From an uncultured Prevotellaceae bacterium (GTDB taxonomy: Bacteria; Bacteroidota; Bacteroidia; Bacteroidales; Bacteroidaceae), in assembly GCA_947174945.1 (NCBI GenBank), contig CAMWKZ010000013.1:1-53225 (forward strand): 53,225 nt of DNA, given 5' to 3'. Made by a program: the position numbers and the translations under genes. The notes under the pieces are model-generated. The model searched no databases, had not been told where the DNA came from, and saw only the letters and a program-made list of their open reading frames with translations. Shown here in pieces: positions 1-7,151 of the stretch (position 1 is the stretch's first letter; every line of letters begins with the position of its first letter).

Positions 1-19
1 ATTTGGCTTTGTTTTTTTG

Positions 20-27
20 TATCTTTG
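20..27 (+). promoter_or_regulatory. -7 promoter element for the first GH2 gene
   Basis: TATCTTTG matches the Bacteroidetes -7 consensus TAnnTTTG. The expected -33 TTTG would lie about 20 bp upstream, outside the window, so only half of the promoter is visible. It implies a leader of about 100 nt before the ATG at 136 and argues against the earlier in-frame TTG at 25, which lies inside the element. Confidence 0.6.
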
Positions 28-135
28 CACTGCGTGCTTAGATACTCCCGCCCGGAAATGCTTGGATTAGTCAGGCATTTCGCTCGCTTAATCGTGTCTT
101 TGCAGGTGGCATATACACTAAAAACTGAAGATTCT

Positions 136-2448
136 ATGGTATTTAAGAGACTGATTGTTGTGTCGGCAATGTGTCTGGCGTTGCCGCAACTCCTTGGTTT
201 GGGCTGGGTAGAGGCCCAGAGTGTGAAACGGAACTTTGACTTCGGATGGAGGTTTGTGGAGGCAGATGAGCCTAATGCCTCGATGCCGGGACATGACGAC
301 AGCAAGTGGAAGGCTGTCGACTTGCCACACGACTGGGATATTTTCCATGCTCCCGCTCTGGATGCACCTACGGGAAACGATGGGGGCTACTATCCGGGCG
401 GCATTGGATGGTACAGGAAATCGTTTAAGAAGCCAGAGGTGAAGGCGGGCGAGACCGTCAAGCTGCACTTCGAAGGCGTGTACCAGCAGTGCAAGGTCTA
501 TGTGAACGGGGCGCTGGCCGCCACGCACGCCTATGGCTATACGCCTTTTCAGGTTGATGTGACGCCCTATCTGAAGAGTGCGTCCAACGTGGTGGCCGTG
601 CGTGTGGATAACTCGTTGCAGCCCAACTGCCGCTGGTACTCAGGCTCTGGCATATACCGCCACGTGTGGCTGGAAGTGTATGACGAGCAGGCCATTGACG
701 ACCCTGCCCAGTTGCATATCAGCACGGCCAAGGTCTACGGCATCTCGGCTGACGGTACCCGTGCCGACTCGGCAGCCCTGCGCGTCAAGTATGGCGACAA
801 GGTGGACGAGGTGCGTATGTACCGCGACGTGAAGCTGTGGAGCCCCGGCCAGCCGCACCTTTACGACGTGACGGTGGGTAAAATCCATGTGAAGCACGGT
901 TTCCGCACCATCGAGTACGACGCACAGCGCGGTTTCCGACTGAATGGCGTGCCCACGCTCATCAACGGTGCGTGTGTGCATCACGACGACGGCGTGCTCG
1001 GTGCAATGGCTTTCGATGCCGCCGAGATACGCAAGGTACGGCTGATGAAGGAGGCCGGCTTCAACCTGATTCGCACCTCGCACAACCCCTCTACACGGGC
1101 TTTCCTCGACGCTTGCGACAGTCTGGGCATGATGGTGATTGACGAGATATACGACGGCTGGTACACCCAGAAGACGCGCGGCGACCACCACCTCGACCTC
1201 GACTCCTGCTATCAGGAGGACATCAAGTCGTTCATCACGCGCGACCGCAACCACCCCTCAATTATATCGTGGAGCATAGGCAACGAGGTGATGGAGCGCA
1301 AGGACATACGGGTGGTACACACCGCCAAGAAGTTTAAGAACGAGATACTGCGCTGGGACACGACGCGCCCCGTCACCGAGGCACTCTGCGCATGGGACAG
1401 CGACTGGGAGATATACGACCCGCACGCCGAGGTGCTGGACATCGTGGGCTACAACTACATGCTGCACAAGCACGCCTCAGACCACGCCCGCTGCCCCGAG
1501 CGTGTGATGTGGCAGACGGAGAGCTTCCCACGCGATGCCTTTAACAACTGGGCAAAGGTCAACGACTATCCCTACATCATCGGCGACATGGTCTGGACGG
1601 GCCTTGACTATCTGGGCGAGTCGGGCATCGGCCAGTTCTATGGCGAGGGCGAACCACGCGGCGAGCACTACATCAACAAGCACTTCCCCTTCCATGGTGC
1701 CTACTGCGGCGACGTCGACATCACGGGCTGGCGCAAGCCCATCTCGCACTATCGCGATATGCTGTACAACGTGAAGGAGGGCGACGGCAGCTTCATCTAC
1801 ATGGCCGTGCGTGAGCCCAACCACTTCAAGCGAGGCGAAATCACCGAGACGGCATGGTCTGTATGGCCCGCATGGGAGTCGTGGAACTACGCCGGATATG
1901 AGGGCAAGACGGTAGACGTAGACATCTACACAAAGGCCCCGAAAGTCAGCCTCTACCTCAACGACCAGCTCATAGCCACCAAGGCGGTCAACCGCTCGAC
2001 GGCCTATAAGGCAACCATCCCCGTGCCCTATCAGAGCGGCACCCTGCGTGCCGTAACCATCGGCACCGACGGCAAGGAGCTCGCCAGCACCGTGCTGACC
2101 ACCGCCGCCCCCTACAGCATCCGCCTCACTCCCGAGCGCCGTAAAATCAAGGCCGACGGCGAAGACCTCGCCTTCATCGTAGCCGAGGTGGTCGACAGAA
2201 ACGGCAACATCGTAACCGATGCACCCACAACCCTGACCATCTCCGTCAAAGGCCCCGCCTCCCTGTTGGCCGCCGGCTCCGCCAGTCTGAAAGACCTCGA
2301 GCCCCTGACCTCCAACCGCGTAACCACCTACAACGGTCGTGCCCTGCTCGTCGTCCGCTCCGCCAGCAAGACAGGCACAGCCACCGTCACCGCCTCGTCC
2401 AACCTGCCGAAGTCCACGACAACCACCAAGCTGGTGTTGACGAAGTAG
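136..2448 (+). CDS. Secreted glycoside hydrolase family 2 (beta-galactosidase-like)
   Basis: This 770-residue GH2 enzyme is probably periplasmic or surface exposed and cleaves a beta-linked sugar from a glycan. The ATG at 136 opens a hydrophobic signal peptide (MVFKRLIVVSAM..., cleavage near VEAQS). The jelly-roll sugar-binding domain (about 30-185) is followed by a short Ig-like domain and a TIM barrel with HHDDG (282-286). The predicted acid/base is Glu384 in GNE and the predicted nucleophile Glu462 in QTES. The C-terminal part (about 600-690, with AWSVWPAWESWNY) resembles the DUF4982/Ig-like tail of Bacteroidetes beta-galactosidases. The substrate cannot be read from sequence; beta-galactosidase is the default for this architecture. 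No SusC/SusD pair is in view, so it is not clearly part of a polysaccharide utilisation locus. A strong hairpin terminator follows. Confidence 0.88.
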   Translation: MVFKRLIVVSAMCLALPQLLGLGWVEAQSVKRNFDFGWRFVEADEPNASMPGHDDSKWKAVDLPHDWDIFHAPALDAPTGNDGGYYPGGIGWYRKSFKKPEVKAGETVKLHFEGVYQQCKVYVNGALAATHAYGYTPFQVDVTPYLKSASNVVAVRVDNSLQPNCRWYSGSGIYRHVWLEVYDEQAIDDPAQLHISTAKVYGISADGTRADSAALRVKYGDKVDEVRMYRDVKLWSPGQPHLYDVTVGKIHVKHGFRTIEYDAQRGFRLNGVPTLINGACVHHDDGVLGAMAFDAAEIRKVRLMKEAGFNLIRTSHNPSTRAFLDACDSLGMMVIDEIYDGWYTQKTRGDHHLDLDSCYQEDIKSFITRDRNHPSIISWSIGNEVMERKDIRVVHTAKKFKNEILRWDTTRPVTEALCAWDSDWEIYDPHAEVLDIVGYNYMLHKHASDHARCPERVMWQTESFPRDAFNNWAKVNDYPYIIGDMVWTGLDYLGESGIGQFYGEGEPRGEHYINKHFPFHGAYCGDVDITGWRKPISHYRDMLYNVKEGDGSFIYMAVREPNHFKRGEITETAWSVWPAWESWNYAGYEGKTVDVDIYTKAPKVSLYLNDQLIATKAVNRSTAYKATIPVPYQSGTLRAVTIGTDGKELASTVLTTAAPYSIRLTPERRKIKADGEDLAFIVAEVVDRNGNIVTDAPTTLTISVKGPASLLAAGSASLKDLEPLTSNRVTTYNGRALLVVRSASKTGTATVTASSNLPKSTTTTKLVLTK

Positions 2449-2463
2449 TGACAAACTCCCCCA

Positions 2464-2500
2464 CCTTAAAGCGCCCCTTCAGGCGCTTTAAGGTTATTTG
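2464..2500 (+). terminator. Rho-independent terminator after GH2
   Basis: There is a perfect 12-bp stem: CCTTAAAGCGCC at 2464-2475 and GGCGCTTTAAGG at 2482-2493, with a 6-nt loop and then TTATTTGT. It closes the GH2 transcript and separates it from the AbiF locus. Confidence 0.85.
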
Positions 2501-2511
2501 TAGCGATTCCA

Positions 2512-2550
2512 TTCGGTGATTTGTGGATGTTTTGTTCGGTGATTTGTGGA
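2512..2550 (+). repeat. Two direct repeats upstream of the AbiF promoter
   Basis: The 16-mer TTCGGTGATTTGTGGA occurs at 2512-2527 and again at 2535-2550, a 23-bp spacing. It lies between the GH2 terminator and the AbiF promoter, so it could be an operator or a remnant of a repeat. No function can be shown. Confidence 0.75.
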
Positions 2551-2594
2551 AATACGGAAAAATGAGCGAAGACATTAACTTTTCCATGAATACC

Positions 2595-2626
2595 TTTGGT
2601 TATCTCAAAGGAAAGCAGTACCTTTG
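2595..2626 (+). promoter_or_regulatory. Promoter of the AbiF RNA/gene
   Basis: TTTG at 2595-2598, a 20-bp spacer and TACCTTTG at 2619-2626 make a textbook Bacteroidetes promoter. Transcription should start near 2632, a few bases before the hairpin RNA. Confidence 0.8.
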
Positions 2627-2630
2627 CAAC

Positions 2631-2684
2631 ACGAGAACCCGCCAAGCCTCTTTACAATGCTTAAATCGGCGGGTCGTTTTTTTA
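2631..2684 (+). ncRNA. Hairpin RNA immediately upstream of abiF
   Basis: Between the promoter and the abiF ATG lies a short transcript of about 50 nt. ACCCGCC at 2637-2643 pairs perfectly with GGCGGGT at 2668-2674. An inner stem pairs AAGC (2644-2647) with GCTT (2659-2662), leaving an AAATC segment unpaired. A T7 run (2677-2683) follows, so the hairpin can act as a terminator and release a small RNA, with read-through giving the toxin mRNA. Abi_2/AbiF genes are known to be accompanied by a conserved RNA, and AbiF has been proposed as an ancestor of Cas13 effectors; both points are recalled, not checked here. It could instead be a plain attenuator. Confidence 0.68.
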
Positions 2685-2686
2685 TT

Positions 2687-3586
2687 ATGGCCCATTATAC
2701 AAAGTCCTATTCATCGCCAACTCAGTTGGTGGCATTACTACAAGCACGTGGTCTTCATGTTGAGAACATCGCAAGGGCGGAGAACTATCTCCAACGCATT
2801 GGCTATTATAGATTTAGCGCATATCTCTATCCTCTCCTTCAGGTTCCCAAAGTGAATCATATATTCAAGCCTGACGCTTCGTTTAGTCAGGCTTTGAATA
2901 TGTATCGCTTCGACAGGCACTTGCGATTACTGATGTTCAATGAGATTGAAAAGATAGAGGTTGCGGTTAGAAGTGCCATTGTCAATATTACAAGTCGCGA
3001 AACGGGCAATCCGTTTTGGATGACAGACCACACCTGTTTCTATGATGCCAACACATTTCAGAGGACAATGCAATACATAAATGCTGAACTATTTAAGTCG
3101 AGAGAAGATTTCATTGAGCATTTCCGCACATCTTATTCTGACCCATATCCTCCTGCGTGGATGTTGGCAGAGATTCTTCCGTTGGGCGTACTGACAAGGA
3201 TATACGGTAACATCAAGAGCAATCAGATTCGTAAAAAGATTGCCCAAGAGTTTTCATTGGGAGTACCTGTGTTTAACTCGTGGATGACCATCGTTACGGT
3301 TGCCCGAAATAATTGTTGTCATCACACTCGCGTTTGGAATCGGATATTTGCATTAAAAGTGCGGACAATGCAGCGCATGACCCAGCCTTGGATTAACATT
3401 TCAGTCAACCAGCAGAGAGTCTATTTTACTCTATGTATCATCAAGTATTTCCTCAATATCATTTCACCCCACAATGATATGAAAGCCAAAATAGATACAC
3501 TCCTCGCTGCCTACCCAGATATTGATGTGGCTGCAATGGGCTTTCCGCATGGATGGGAAACAGAGCCATTATGGAATAATAAATAA
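2687..3586 (+). CDS. AbiF/AbiD-type abortive infection protein (Abi_2 family, HEPN)
   Basis: This 299-residue protein has features of the Abi_2 family: the early QL...L...RAENYLQRIGYYRFSAY stretch (about 13-46), the FDRHLRLLMFNEIEKIEVAVRSAI helix region (about 75-98), and a late RNNCCH segment (Arg207 to His212). The last fits the RX4H motif of HEPN ribonucleases. The likely role is RNA cleavage that stops growth on phage infection, held in check by the upstream hairpin RNA. The ATG at 2687 is chosen because it directly follows the T-tract; an upstream in-frame TTG (2624) falls inside the promoter. The gene is AT-rich compared with the GH2 before it, which suggests horizontal transfer. A family A 22-bp repeat array begins 1 nt after the stop codon. 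Confidence 0.82.
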   Translation: MAHYTKSYSSPTQLVALLQARGLHVENIARAENYLQRIGYYRFSAYLYPLLQVPKVNHIFKPDASFSQALNMYRFDRHLRLLMFNEIEKIEVAVRSAIVNITSRETGNPFWMTDHTCFYDANTFQRTMQYINAELFKSREDFIEHFRTSYSDPYPPAWMLAEILPLGVLTRIYGNIKSNQIRKKIAQEFSLGVPVFNSWMTIVTVARNNCCHHTRVWNRIFALKVRTMQRMTQPWINISVNQQRVYFTLCIIKYFLNIISPHNDMKAKIDTLLAAYPDIDVAAMGFPHGWETEPLWNNK

Positions 3587-3587
3587 A

Positions 3588-3711
3588 CAGTATCTCCTTC
3601 GGGTTGCTTTAGTATCTACATCCACCTGCTCCAGTATCTGTTTACTATATAAACAGATACTGTTTCATGTCGAAATAGATACTGGAGAGACCCGAAGGAG
3701 ATACTGGAGGC
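3588..3711. repeat. Family A 22-bp inverted array, copy 1
   Basis: Six 7-bp cores lie at an exact 22-bp spacing: AGTATCT at 3589, 3611 and 3633, then the reverse complement AGATACT at 3655, 3677 and 3699. The orientation flips at the centre, so the block is a large palindrome. The outer arms 3588-3604 and 3690-3706 pair perfectly over 17 bp, and the central arms 3632-3644 and 3650-3662 over 13 bp. Spacers between cores are related to TTCGGGTTGCTCC. The period is not a multiple of three and the block is not coding. Together with the following AT-rich sequence (3712-3831), which shows nothing else, it fills the gap between abiF and the next promoter. Confidence 0.92.
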
Positions 3712-3831
3712 TGGATGAAGGGGAAATGAATACTAAATGCTGCATAAATCTGATTTGCATTGTTTGGAATTAGCCGTACTGACGTTAATATATTAAAATA
3801 GTGCAATATCAGTCAGTTTTTAAAGGAAATA

Positions 3832-3863
3832 TTTGGATAGTTTAAGTAAAATCTTTATATTTG
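3832..3863 (+). promoter_or_regulatory. Promoter of the 55-residue protein/GNAT pair
   Basis: TTTG at 3832-3835, a 20-bp spacer and TATATTTG at 3856-3863 match the Bacteroidetes consensus on both elements. The ATG at 3893 follows about 30 nt downstream. This also rejects an upstream in-frame TTG start at 3833. Confidence 0.8.
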
Positions 3864-3892
3864 CAGCCAACATCAGAGTCATTGAACCAGTT

Positions 3893-4060
3893 ATGTTAGG
3901 AATTAAGACAAGGCGCACCCCTATTGGGGGAGACGTTGCGAAGCAGATTCGTGACGCTGTTAATCGTGTCGCCACTGGGCAGCTTAATGAGCGCGATTTG
4001 GCCAGTGTGAAACGCTCCAAAGAGGCTTTGAGCCGCTACGATATTCACTGGGAACTATGA
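3893..4060 (+). CDS. Small 55-residue protein, putative antitoxin partner of GNAT
   Basis: This short basic protein (MLGIKTRRTPIGGDVAKQ...) has a helical middle (DVAKQIRDAVNRVATGQLNE) and ends in IHWEL. I do not recognise a family; it is not a clear ribbon-helix-helix DUF1778 protein. Its last codons overlap the start of the GNAT gene by 4 nt (ATGA), so the two are translationally coupled, and it has its own good promoter. Small gene first, acetyltransferase second is the usual order of GNAT toxin-antitoxin modules, so an antitoxin or regulator is a reasonable inference. It could simply be a conserved companion of unknown role. Confidence 0.6.
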   Translation: MLGIKTRRTPIGGDVAKQIRDAVNRVATGQLNERDLASVKRSKEALSRYDIHWEL

Positions 4061-4677
4061 GCAAACCACGTTTATATATAAAGAGGGCTGATGACACGTC
4101 GGCCCTTTTTGATTTCAAATGCGGTGTGAAGTCTATGGACGACTTCATACACGATAAAGTTAACGGGCTTGCCAAGTTCATCAGTTATAAAATATCTACC
4201 CTTTGGCTTGTTTATGAGGACGACAAGGTGGTGGCGTTCTTTGCATTGAGTAAAGATTCCTTAGTGTTGACAGGTGATGATATTCGTACAATAGGCGATG
4301 ATGAGAAGAAGTCGGCGGCCTTGCCGTCTCAGGACGAAGATAAGTTTTGGGAACGCGCGAAGTTTCCAGCTGTTGAAATTGACTATTTGGCTGTGTGTCA
4401 GGAAAAACGCGATGACCCAGAAGAGCATTTAGGCAGAGCACTAATAGCAAAGATTGAGGAGCTTGTGAGGAATGACAAACTTTCCGCCACTCTGTTTCTG
4501 ACAGTCGAGGCTTTAGACACCAAGGAATACAGTGCTGTCGGGTTCTATCGTGAATGTGATTTTGAGTTTAGCGAAAAGGGGAAAATACAGAATTATAACA
4601 GAATGCGTTATGGGGAGCGGCCGACAACGCAAAGAATGTACAAAGTAATCTACAATACCCCACAAGAGCATGAGTGA
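4057..4677 (+). CDS. GNAT-family N-acetyltransferase (possible toxin)
   Basis: This 206-residue acetyltransferase has the GNAT order: an N-terminal strand region, a central VEIDYLAVCQ strand (motif A start, about residue 108), an acetyl-CoA loop region with HLGRALI (about 125-131), and a late TKEYSAVGFYRECDFEF segment typical of motif B (about 151-167). The canonical RGxGxG/A loop is replaced by a longer acidic stretch (EKRDDPEEHLG), seen in Bacteroidetes homologues. It is coupled to the small gene before it, suggesting a TacT/AtaT-like toxin that acetylates aminoacyl-tRNA. An ordinary small-molecule or protein acetyltransferase is also possible. Confidence 0.72.
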   Translation: MSKPRLYIKRADDTSALFDFKCGVKSMDDFIHDKVNGLAKFISYKISTLWLVYEDDKVVAFFALSKDSLVLTGDDIRTIGDDEKKSAALPSQDEDKFWERAKFPAVEIDYLAVCQEKRDDPEEHLGRALIAKIEELVRNDKLSATLFLTVEALDTKEYSAVGFYRECDFEFSEKGKIQNYNRMRYGERPTTQRMYKVIYNTPQEHE

Positions 4678-4700
4678 GTAAGTCACGCTCTTGTATTAAA
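4662..4700 (+). terminator. Hairpin overlapping the end of the GNAT gene
   Basis: ACAAGAGC at 4662-4669 pairs with GCTCTTGT at 4687-4694, with an inner GTGA/TCAC pairing. The stem includes the GNAT stop codon. Only a weak T-tract (TATTAAA) follows, so termination is likely but not certain. Confidence 0.6.
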
Positions 4701-4734
4701 ATGTAAACTATTGAGCATTTTTCTGTTAAAAAGT

Positions 4735-4765
4735 TTTGTGCTGTCAAAAAGTTTGTGTATCTTTG
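4735..4765 (+). promoter_or_regulatory. Promoter of the first LruC lipoprotein
   Basis: TTTG at 4735-4738, a 19-bp spacer and TATCTTTG at 4758-4765 fit the Bacteroidetes promoter. The leader to the ATG at 4829 is about 55 nt and AT-rich. Confidence 0.78.
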
Positions 4766-4828
4766 CCCCCGATTCTATGACAAAACGATTATATTAAATA
4801 GTTAACTACAAATTTATATTAAGTAAAA

Positions 4829-6967
4829 ATGAAGAAAGTGTATTTGATGAAGGGCATGGCCGCCATGACGTTAGGCCTTGTCGTCGCCAGCTGTAACAAG
4901 GCTGACATTTTCAATGCTTATGCCGACCAAGAGGTGAAAGAGCAAGAGTTTACGGAGAACTTCCAGAACAATGTGATGGGCGGTAAGACTATTGACCCCA
5001 ATCAGAACTGGAGCACTGCTGTGCAGAGCAACGTGACTGTGAGTGTAAACCTTGACAACGGTGTGGACTATAACGTTTATGTCTTCACTGCAAACCCTGT
5101 TCTTGACAAGAGTGCCGCCTATATTGGTACCGCAGTTGTCACCAGTGGACAGACTAAGACTATTAGCGTGGCTCGTCCTGCCGACGTAGAGACACTGTAT
5201 GTTGCCTACATGGACACTAAGGGTAATATGTTCGCTACACCTGTTTCAGCTTCTGATGCTAACGTAACGCTGGGTACTGTAAAGGCTGCTTCTAATGCTG
5301 CAAGACGTGCTGGCGAGGCTACCGTAACGATTACGACTATTGCTACTCCCGATGTTGCTGAATACAAGGCAGGTGCAGTAGCTCTGACCGATGCTAATGT
5401 TGGAGAAATTGAGTTTGGCAAGAAAATGATTATTGAGCAGGGCACCAAGTTGACTGCTATTGTTTATAATGTTTTCAATACCTATGGTGGTACCATATAT
5501 GTCGAAGGTGAGTGGGAAATCAGTGGTGACCAGCGCTTTGGTGCAGGTACGCGTCTCATCATCGCTAACGGTGGTAAGGTGACTGTAAAAGAGGGCGGTA
5601 TCCTTGGAAGTAACAATGATGATGACCACCCAGAAATTCTTCCTGGCCTGTTCTACGTCATGAGTGGTGGTAAGCTGACTGGTGACGGTTCTGTTGAGCT
5701 TCATAATGCTGCAGGCGATGATATGTGTTTCATCGGTGGTACTGTTGATGTACAGCAGTACAATATGAATGGTTCAAAGACGTATGTAGCCGAGGGCGGT
5801 CATCTGCTGAGTGAATTCCTGCAGAATGGTGATGGGCAGGCTGTTGTTATTAATCATGGTGAGGTACATGTAAAGTATGCCAGCAATACATATAATACTG
5901 GTGGTAAGGGCTATTGCCGCAATCTGGCTATTGAGAATGCTTGTCAGTTCACTGTTGACTATCAGCTGACTCTCTCTAACTGGGTTGATAGTAAGATTGC
6001 CGATGGTGGATATCTTTCTGTAGGTGCTCTGAAACTTGATGGTGGCAACGGCAAGCACCTTTATATGGGCGAGAATGCAGTAATTGAGATTGGTCAGGTA
6101 GAAGCTAACAAAGCAGAATTTAGTGGTGAAACCACTAATTTTGGTCAAATTATGATTGGTAATTTTGGTATTGTTGGTCCTTCTACGGATAATCAAAATC
6201 GTGCTTTCATCAAGTTCTGCACGTTGCAGAATGCTTACTATGGTGATAAGGTTCTTAATAAACTGACTATTATACCTACGGAAGATACACCAAAGGATAA
6301 TTATTCTTGGGGAGTATTTGCTGATGGTGTTCTGTTCGGCACAACCGCCAATTACACTATTGACACCAGCGAATGTACTGCAGGTATCAAGCAGGAAACG
6401 AATACTGGTGGCAACCCCAAGCCCAACTACATCTACTACGCATTCGAGGACCTCGGAACGACTGATGACTTCGACTTCAACGATGTTGTTATCCGCGTAT
6501 CTACTCCCAACGCTAATGGTGTTTCTACCGTTGAGCTGATGGCTGCTGGTGGTACGATGCCTACCGTTGTTACCTATGGTGATAAGACTCTGGGTAGCGA
6601 GGTACACCAGACATTTGGCGTGGAAGTTGGCACGATGGTAAACACTGGTGCTGAGAAGAAGGAGTTCAAGACCCTGGGTACGATTGAGGGTCTGAGTGCC
6701 GACACTGATATGACTAAGCTGCCTTTCGGTATTACCGTAACGGGCAACGGTGGTCAGGTTACTCGCGTGGTAAACAGCGTAGAGAACAACGGCAAGGCTC
6801 CTCTGATGATTGTCGTTAATGGCGACGAGAACGGTAAGTGGTTCTGGGCTACTGAGCGTACCAACATCACTGCTGCATACGCACAGTTCGGTGAGTGGGG
6901 TGCTAACGCTGGTACCAATACCGACTGGTACAAGAATTACGCTGATGGCAAGGTATGGAAATGGTAA
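4829..6967 (+). CDS. LruC-domain lipoprotein with beta-rich middle
   Basis: This 712-residue surface or periplasmic lipoprotein has a signal peptide ending in the lipobox VVASC (Cys22). An N-terminal domain (about 45-130, with NQNWSTAVQSNVTVSV) resembles the start of LruC proteins. The middle (about 190-480) is rich in Gly, Val and Asn with short repeating strands (GGTIYVEGEW, NGGKVTVKEGG), suggesting a beta-helix-like fold. The C-terminal part carries YYAFEDLGTTDDFDFNDVVI (about 530-549), the acidic signature of LruC/DUF4842 domains, probably metal binding. The role is unknown; such proteins are common, paralogous and surface linked in Prevotella. The next gene is a shorter relative. GC content drops in the middle third, which may reflect domain exchange. 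Confidence 0.75.
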   Translation: MKKVYLMKGMAAMTLGLVVASCNKADIFNAYADQEVKEQEFTENFQNNVMGGKTIDPNQNWSTAVQSNVTVSVNLDNGVDYNVYVFTANPVLDKSAAYIGTAVVTSGQTKTISVARPADVETLYVAYMDTKGNMFATPVSASDANVTLGTVKAASNAARRAGEATVTITTIATPDVAEYKAGAVALTDANVGEIEFGKKMIIEQGTKLTAIVYNVFNTYGGTIYVEGEWEISGDQRFGAGTRLIIANGGKVTVKEGGILGSNNDDDHPEILPGLFYVMSGGKLTGDGSVELHNAAGDDMCFIGGTVDVQQYNMNGSKTYVAEGGHLLSEFLQNGDGQAVVINHGEVHVKYASNTYNTGGKGYCRNLAIENACQFTVDYQLTLSNWVDSKIADGGYLSVGALKLDGGNGKHLYMGENAVIEIGQVEANKAEFSGETTNFGQIMIGNFGIVGPSTDNQNRAFIKFCTLQNAYYGDKVLNKLTIIPTEDTPKDNYSWGVFADGVLFGTTANYTIDTSECTAGIKQETNTGGNPKPNYIYYAFEDLGTTDDFDFNDVVIRVSTPNANGVSTVELMAAGGTMPTVVTYGDKTLGSEVHQTFGVEVGTMVNTGAEKKEFKTLGTIEGLSADTDMTKLPFGITVTGNGGQVTRVVNSVENNGKAPLMIVVNGDENGKWFWATERTNITAAYAQFGEWGANAGTNTDWYKNYADGKVWKW

Positions 6968-7003
6968 TTAGATAAGTCATCAAATACTTAGATTATACAA
7001 GCG

Positions 7004-7046
7004 GGAGGGGTGCCTATGCGAATGGGCACCCCTCCTTACTTTTTGT
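7004..7046 (+). terminator. Terminator after the first LruC gene
   Basis: GGAGGGGTGCC at 7004-7014 pairs perfectly with GGCACCCCTCC at 7025-7035, followed by TTACTTTTTG. This is a strong intrinsic terminator. Confidence 0.85.
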
Positions 7047-7095
7047 TTTCCAATATGTTTTTGCCGAAAATGGTGCCTGTATGGAAAAAAATGTT

Positions 7096-7103
7096 TATCT
7101 TTG
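7096..7103 (+). promoter_or_regulatory. -7 element of the second LruC gene
   Basis: TATCTTTG matches TAnnTTTG. No clear TTTG lies 19-21 bp upstream, so the -33 half is weak. The leader to the ATG at 7152 is about 45 nt. Confidence 0.6.
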
Positions 7104-7151
7104 CAGCAGCGTTTAATATTATCGGTATATAGTATAGTAAACTAAAGGCTA

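Noticed and set aside
1477..2454. Long reverse-strand frame opposite the GH2 gene
   Set aside because: This is a shadow caused by GC-rich codon bias; its translation is low-complexity Gly/Val-rich sequence with no motif. Several similar frames occur opposite other GC-rich genes.
3588..3711. Family A array as a CRISPR
   Set aside because: The conserved core is only 7 bp, the spacers are related to one another, the orientation inverts at the centre and no cas genes are present.
3522..3773. Open frame running through the family A array after abiF
   Set aside because: It arises because the array has few stops; the 22-bp period is not a multiple of three and there is no promoter-start arrangement. 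A similar frame at 30016-30318 was rejected for the same reason.
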